Shown: piece after piece, positions 60,309 to 64,000 of the stretch | Position numbering within the stretch: position 1 is the stretch's first letter | Layout: each line of letters starts with the position of its first letter | DNA from: Francisella salimarina | GTDB lineage: Bacteria > Pseudomonadota > Gammaproteobacteria > Francisellales > Francisellaceae | Assembly: GCF_007923265.1 (NCBI RefSeq) | Contig: NZ_VOJA01000003.1 | Location: 124,001 to 188,000 of the forward strand | Direction: 5' to 3' | DNA length: 64,000 nucleotides | The notes under the pieces: generated by a model | The model's database searches: none | Told to the model about the DNA's origin: nothing | The model's input: only the letters and a program-made list of their open reading frames with translations | Translations under genes and position numbers: made by a program

Positions 60309-62528
60309 TTATTCTTGAACATCAAATCTGCCAAGCATCATGACTTTATGCCAAGCTTTTGCAAAGTCGTTTACAAACTTTTGCTCATTACCATTTTCAG
60401 CATAAACTTGAGCCACAGCTTTAAGTTCAGAATTTGAACCAAAGATTAGATCTACAGAAGAAGCAGTCCACTTTTGTGCACCAGTTTTTCTATCTATACC
60501 GATATACTCACCATTGTTTGTGTCAGATTTTTCCCATTTTGTAGACATATCAAGTAAGTTTACAAAGAAGTTATTATTTAACTGACCTGGAGTTTTGGTA
60601 AATACACCTTCTTGAGAGTCATCGTAGTTTACATTTAGTGCACGCATACCACCAACTAATACCGTCATTTCAGGGATATTTAAATTAAGCATACTTGCTT
60701 TTTCAACTAATGCCTGAGGTAGTTTATTAGATGCTAGACTACCGTCACTATAGTTTACAAAGCCATCAGCTTTTGTTTTTAGATAGTTGAAAGAAGCAAT
60801 GTCAGTTTGAGCTTGGGTAGCATCTGTTCTACCTGGTACAAATGGTATCTCTATACTATAGCCAGCCTTTTTAGCTGCTTGTTCAACACCTACATTACCA
60901 CCTAGTACTATTAAGTCAGCTAATGATACTTTAGTGCCATCAGTTTTGCTATTGTTAAAGTTAGTTTGAATCTCTTTAAGCTTGGCAAGAACAACTTCAA
61001 GTTTAGCAGGTTCATTCATTTGCCAATCTTTTTCAGGAGCTAAAGCAATTCTTGCACCATTTGATCCACCTCTATAGTCGGTTTTACGATAAGTAGAAGC
61101 TGAATCCCAAGCAGTTCTTATAAGTTGTTGATTTGTTAATCCAGAGTTTATGATATCTTGCTTAAGTTGAGCGATATCTTGAGCTGATACTTGCTTGTAG
61201 TCAGCAACTGGTACAGGATCTTGCCATATAAAGTTTTGTTCAGGAATCCAAGGACCTATATATCTAGATTTTGGACCCATATCTCTATGAGTCAGTTTAA
61301 ACCACGCCTTAGCAAACTCCTCTTTGAATTCTTCAGGATTCTTATAGAATTCTTCAGCATATTTATTAAATATTGGATCTTCTTTTAGTGCTAAGTCTGT
61401 TGTAAACATAATAGGCTTATGTTTTACTCCTGGCTTATGAGCATCAGGAACCATATTTTCTGGCTTAGCATCTGTAGGAGTCCATTGGTGAGCTCCAGCA
61501 GGACTATGAGTTTTTTCCCAATTTAGATTATACAAGTTATGTAGGAAGTCATGGTTCCAGAAAGTCGGTGTAGAAGTCCAAGAACCTTCAAGACCACTAC
61601 CCATGGTGTCATCACCATTACCTGTACCATAACTGTTATGCCAGCCTAGACCTTGCTGTTCAATAGGAGATTTATCTGGAGCAGGACCAATATCTTTTTT
61701 GATATCTTTTTCAGGAACTGCACCATGAGTTTTACCAAATGAATGTCCACCAGCAATAAGAGCTACAGTTTCTTTATCTGTCATGCCCATACCGCCAAAT
61801 GCTTGACGAATATCGCTAGCAGCACCTTTGATATCCGGTTTACCATCTGGCCCCTCTGGGTTTACATATATTAGTCCCATTTGTGTTGCTGCATAAGCTG
61901 GAGCAAGTTTGCCATTTTTGACATTGCTAGACATTAGCTCTTCAGGAGATACCCCCCAGTTTGTATCATCACCTTGCCAATCATCTTCTCTACCAAAGGC
62001 AAAACCAATCGGCTGCATACCCATAGATTCTAGAGAAACTGTACCAGCTAGAACAATTAGATCTGACCAAGATACAGCATCACCATATTTCTGTTTGATT
62101 GGCCATAAAAGCTGTCTTGCTTTATCAAGGTTAACATTATCAGGCCAGCTATTTAGAGGAGAAAATCTTTGCTGACCACGATTAGCACCACCACGACCAT
62201 CTACTACTCTGTAAGTACCCGCATCATGCCAAGATAGTCTAATAAAAAATGGCCCATAATTACCAAAGTCAGCTGGCCACCAGTCTTGAGATTGGGTTAA
62301 AAGATTTTGCATATCTTTCTTAAGCTGTTCTGTATCTAGCTTTTTAAAAGACTGATGATAGTTGTAATTTTTTCCCATTGGACTATCGAGTTTATTCAAA
62401 TTGCGAAGTGGAGATAAATCTACACTTTGAGGCGTAGCTGTTTCGGTATTTTTGTCATCAGCAATAGCACTACTGGTTGCTAATAGCATACCTGACATTC
62501 CTAATGCCGTTACAATTTTTTTTAGCAT
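60309..62528 (-). CDS. katG: Catalase-peroxidase KatG with signal peptide
   Basis: Bifunctional haem catalase and peroxidase of 739 aa. The N-terminal domain has distal Arg97, Trp100 and His101 ([10 protein letters not shown]), the Met247-Tyr221-Trp100 adduct residues ([13 protein letters not shown]) and proximal His262 ([10 protein letters not shown]). The C-terminal domain is a degenerate duplicate. Residues 1-23 ([21 protein letters not shown]) form a signal peptide, so the enzyme is exported to the periplasm. It detoxifies hydrogen peroxide met in host cells. AAGGAA precedes the ATG. No OxyR gene is adjacent. Confidence 0.97.
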   Translation of the reverse strand: MLKKIVTALGMSGMLLATSSAIADDKNTETATPQSVDLSPLRNLNKLDSPMGKNYNYHQSFKKLDTEQLKKDMQNLLTQSQDWWPADFGNYGPFFIRLSWHDAGTYRVVDGRGGANRGQQRFSPLNSWPDNVNLDKARQLLWPIKQKYGDAVSWSDLIVLAGTVSLESMGMQPIGFAFGREDDWQGDDTNWGVSPEELMSSNVKNGKLAPAYAATQMGLIYVNPEGPDGKPDIKGAASDIRQAFGGMGMTDKETVALIAGGHSFGKTHGAVPEKDIKKDIGPAPDKSPIEQQGLGWHNSYGTGNGDDTMGSGLEGSWTSTPTFWNHDFLHNLYNLNWEKTHSPAGAHQWTPTDAKPENMVPDAHKPGVKHKPIMFTTDLALKEDPIFNKYAEEFYKNPEEFKEEFAKAWFKLTHRDMGPKSRYIGPWIPEQNFIWQDPVPVADYKQVSAQDIAQLKQDIINSGLTNQQLIRTAWDSASTYRKTDYRGGSNGARIALAPEKDWQMNEPAKLEVVLAKLKEIQTNFNNSKTDGTKVSLADLIVLGGNVGVEQAAKKAGYSIEIPFVPGRTDATQAQTDIASFNYLKTKADGFVNYSDGSLASNKLPQALVEKASMLNLNIPEMTVLVGGMRALNVNYDDSQEGVFTKTPGQLNNNFFVNLLDMSTKWEKSDTNNGEYIGIDRKTGAQKWTASSVDLIFGSNSELKAVAQVYAENGNEQKFVNDFAKAWHKVMMLGRFDVQE

Positions 62529-62743
62529 GGTGATTTCCTTACTATAAAGTTAACTATTAATACAAGATTTTTCTTATATTCTCTAAATTAAACCAAATCC
62601 TATGTTTAAAATAAAATTAAGGTCTACAAGTGATTGTATGTAAATGAAAAAGTCTAGTCAAATAGTATATGGTTATAAGCTCTATAACAAATTCTTATAG
62701 ATAGAAAATAAATAGTAATTTAGATGTTTTTGGAAAATTATAT

Positions 62744-63370
62744 TTATTTGATACATGCATGCGTATAAGATCCTACCCATTTTCTAGTATATCCTGATTT
62801 ACATGAACAGACCAAGTGCGCATGATTATTATGTAATCCTTTTGTTGGATCACATCCTTCTAAGTACATATAGGTTGTATCATGAACACCATTAGGATGA
62901 GGACATCTTGCACTTACAAATCCACCGTAACGATCTCCAGGATTACCTGTTAGGCTTATATATGCCCAATCGCATCTTCCTGGGGATGATCCTGATACTC
63001 CTCCCCAAGAGCCACTAGGACTATTGACTAATTCTACAGCATCAATATATCTTTGATTATTGATAGTTGCTTGATCTAAATCACTTTGAGTACCACATTT
63101 TAAATTACCATACTCTTGATATGGTATTCCACCAGCTGCTTTGCATTCAGATAAGTTTATGCTCGATGTAGTATAAAAAGTTGGTAGCTCACGAAGTCGT
63201 ATATGCGTAGTTGGAAAGGTGCATGATATATTATATTTAATATTTTCTGTTCCATAAGAGTATTCTAATAGTTCACATCTTCCCGTATTTGTTAAAACTC
63301 CATTTTTTAGAGCAAAGCAAGTAGAGCAAGTTATAATAAATAAAACAATAGATATACCATAATTTTTCAT
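62744..63370 (-). CDS. Cys-rich exported protein with two related halves
   Basis: A 208-aa protein with a signal peptide (YGISIVLFIITCSTCFA, cleaved near residue 20). It has many Cys. Two halves share a Gly-Arg-Cys ... Cys ... Leu-x-x-Cys pattern: GRCELLEYSYG to SINLSEC (about 31-76), and GRCDWAYISLTG to MYLEGC (about 132-175). The last part has CSCKSGYTRKW. The spacing reminds me of cyanovirin-N-type lectin repeats, but only loosely. AGGAAG lies before the ATG. It lies 21 bp after the chitin-binding-like gene and is likely in its operon. Function unknown. Confidence 0.6.
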   Translation of the reverse strand: MKNYGISIVLFIITCSTCFALKNGVLTNTGRCELLEYSYGTENIKYNISCTFPTTHIRLRELPTFYTTSSINLSECKAAGGIPYQEYGNLKCGTQSDLDQATINNQRYIDAVELVNSPSGSWGGVSGSSPGRCDWAYISLTGNPGDRYGGFVSARCPHPNGVHDTTYMYLEGCDPTKGLHNNHAHLVCSCKSGYTRKWVGSYTHACIK

Positions 63371-63391
63371 ATTTTATCTTCCTACAAATTT

Positions 63392-64000
63392 TTATTTAGG
63401 CCAAGTATCACAATAACTCAGAATTTCCTGTGCTGTCTGTCCATTATAAGTATTGCCTAGACTACTCCATGCTCCCCATTTTCCAGAATATAAAGGATCT
63501 TCAAACTTATTTTCCCATTTAGCTGAATAAAAAGTTCCATTTCTAATTACAATATCATTTGCCATATATGTAATAGAATCATGCCACTTATATATGTCGT
63601 CTACTTTCCATACATTGCTATTATATGGATCAAAACCTTTACTAGCCCACCATTTATTAACAAATCGTTTACCATCAAATATGACTTTTATAGAGGTATC
63701 TCCATATGTAATATTGCCACTATATGGTACAACCCAATCTGAATTAGGTGGGGTATATATTCTCCAACTACTATCATTAAAAGGAGATCTCGTTGTCCAA
63801 TATTGAGCTATAAACAATTGATTGTTTTCATAACATATGTCCCCTGTATTATATTGGTTGCCATTAATACATTGTTTATATATCGATGTATCAATGCTTG
63901 GATATGCACCATTACAGTTTAGATATTCTTGAGCTAATATATTGTTTGAATATGGAGAGGTAATTTCATCTCTATACGGAAAAATTATATTATATGGCTT
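63392..64000 (-). CDS. Modular chitin-binding (CBM5/12-like) protein, 5' end beyond the window
   Basis: The frame stays open to the window edge, so the gene continues to the right. The visible ~202 residues contain three CBM5/12-like units. They read NQLFIAQYWTTRSPFNDSSW, KRFVNKWWASKGFDPYNSNVW and GTFYSAKWENKFEDPLYSGKWGAW. The (W/K)-W core and end-Trp spacing match the chitinase modules at 50900-51420. A second repeat, AQE-x-L-x2-C (AQEYLNC and AQEILSYC), occurs twice. No catalytic domain is visible in this part. It is probably a secreted chitin-binding adhesin or the C-terminus of an enzyme. Confidence 0.7.
   Translation of the reverse strand, partial: KPYNIIFPYRDEITSPYSNNILAQEYLNCNGAYPSIDTSIYKQCINGNQYNTGDICYENNQLFIAQYWTTRSPFNDSSWRIYTPPNSDWVVPYSGNITYGDTSIKVIFDGKRFVNKWWASKGFDPYNSNVWKVDDIYKWHDSITYMANDIVIRNGTFYSAKWENKFEDPLYSGKWGAWSSLGNTYNGQTAQEILSYCDTWPK

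Overview
The window is AT-rich, densely packed bacterial chromosome. Its genes point to Francisella (Gammaproteobacteria): a periplasmic KatG, secreted GH18 chitinases, PdxS/PdxT vitamin B6 synthesis, a dispersed division (dcw) cluster, an eno-ftsB-ispD block and very AT-rich spacers. The species cannot be fixed from the sequence alone. I see no prophage, insertion sequence, CRISPR array, rRNA operon or plasmid gene.

Layout. 1-5.7 kb: the 3' end of mutL, then trxB, gph, a LysR regulator divergent from an MFS exporter, and cutC. 5.7-6.05 kb: a gene-free spacer full of inverted repeats. 6-15 kb: a DUF1543 protein, exported and membrane proteins, a peptide transporter coupled to an asparaginase-like hydrolase, and sucCD. 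15-21.4 kb: a fused TIGR03546/TIGR03545-like (AsmA-like) envelope protein, an orphan exported protein beside a broken polysaccharide lyase, dusA, and a membrane-anchored gamma-glutamylcyclotransferase-like protein. 21.4-36.2 kb: housekeeping genes gyrB, pdxST, mutM, an acyl-ACP-synthetase-like gene leading into rsmH-ftsL-ftsI, rpsO-pnp, erpA, kdsA-udk-rpoZ and tRNA-Val. 36.3-44.7 kb: a DOMON-like exported protein, rlmD, two tandem ROK kinases, pnuC, an MFS transporter and eno-ftsB-ispD. 44.7-48.3 kb: a threonine uptake and breakdown operon (kbl-tdh-permease). 48.3-56 kb: two large secreted chitinases in convergent orientation flanking upp and purU. 56-64 kb: a MATE exporter with a tautomerase, an MHS-type MFS transporter, dgt, katG, a Cys-rich exported protein, and a multi-module chitin-binding-like protein cut by the window edge.

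How parts work together. Two secreted chitinases and a third protein carrying several chitin-binding-like modules suggest chitin use or attachment. The two chitinases look unrelated in domain order, yet they share a collinear upstream region of about 235 bp plus a related signal peptide. That region holds a 43-bp identical block, a promoter with the same spacing, an inverted repeat at the predicted start site, and a 20-bp-period tandem motif. I consider this duplicated promoter-plus-signal-peptide cassette the most interesting item in the window. Other points of note are the tandem ROK kinases, one of which lacks a conserved Glu, a dispersed 27-bp repeat, the polysaccharide-lyase pseudogene, and a Cys-rich protein with an apparent two-fold internal repeat. 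All family assignments come from reading motifs by eye; no database search was run.
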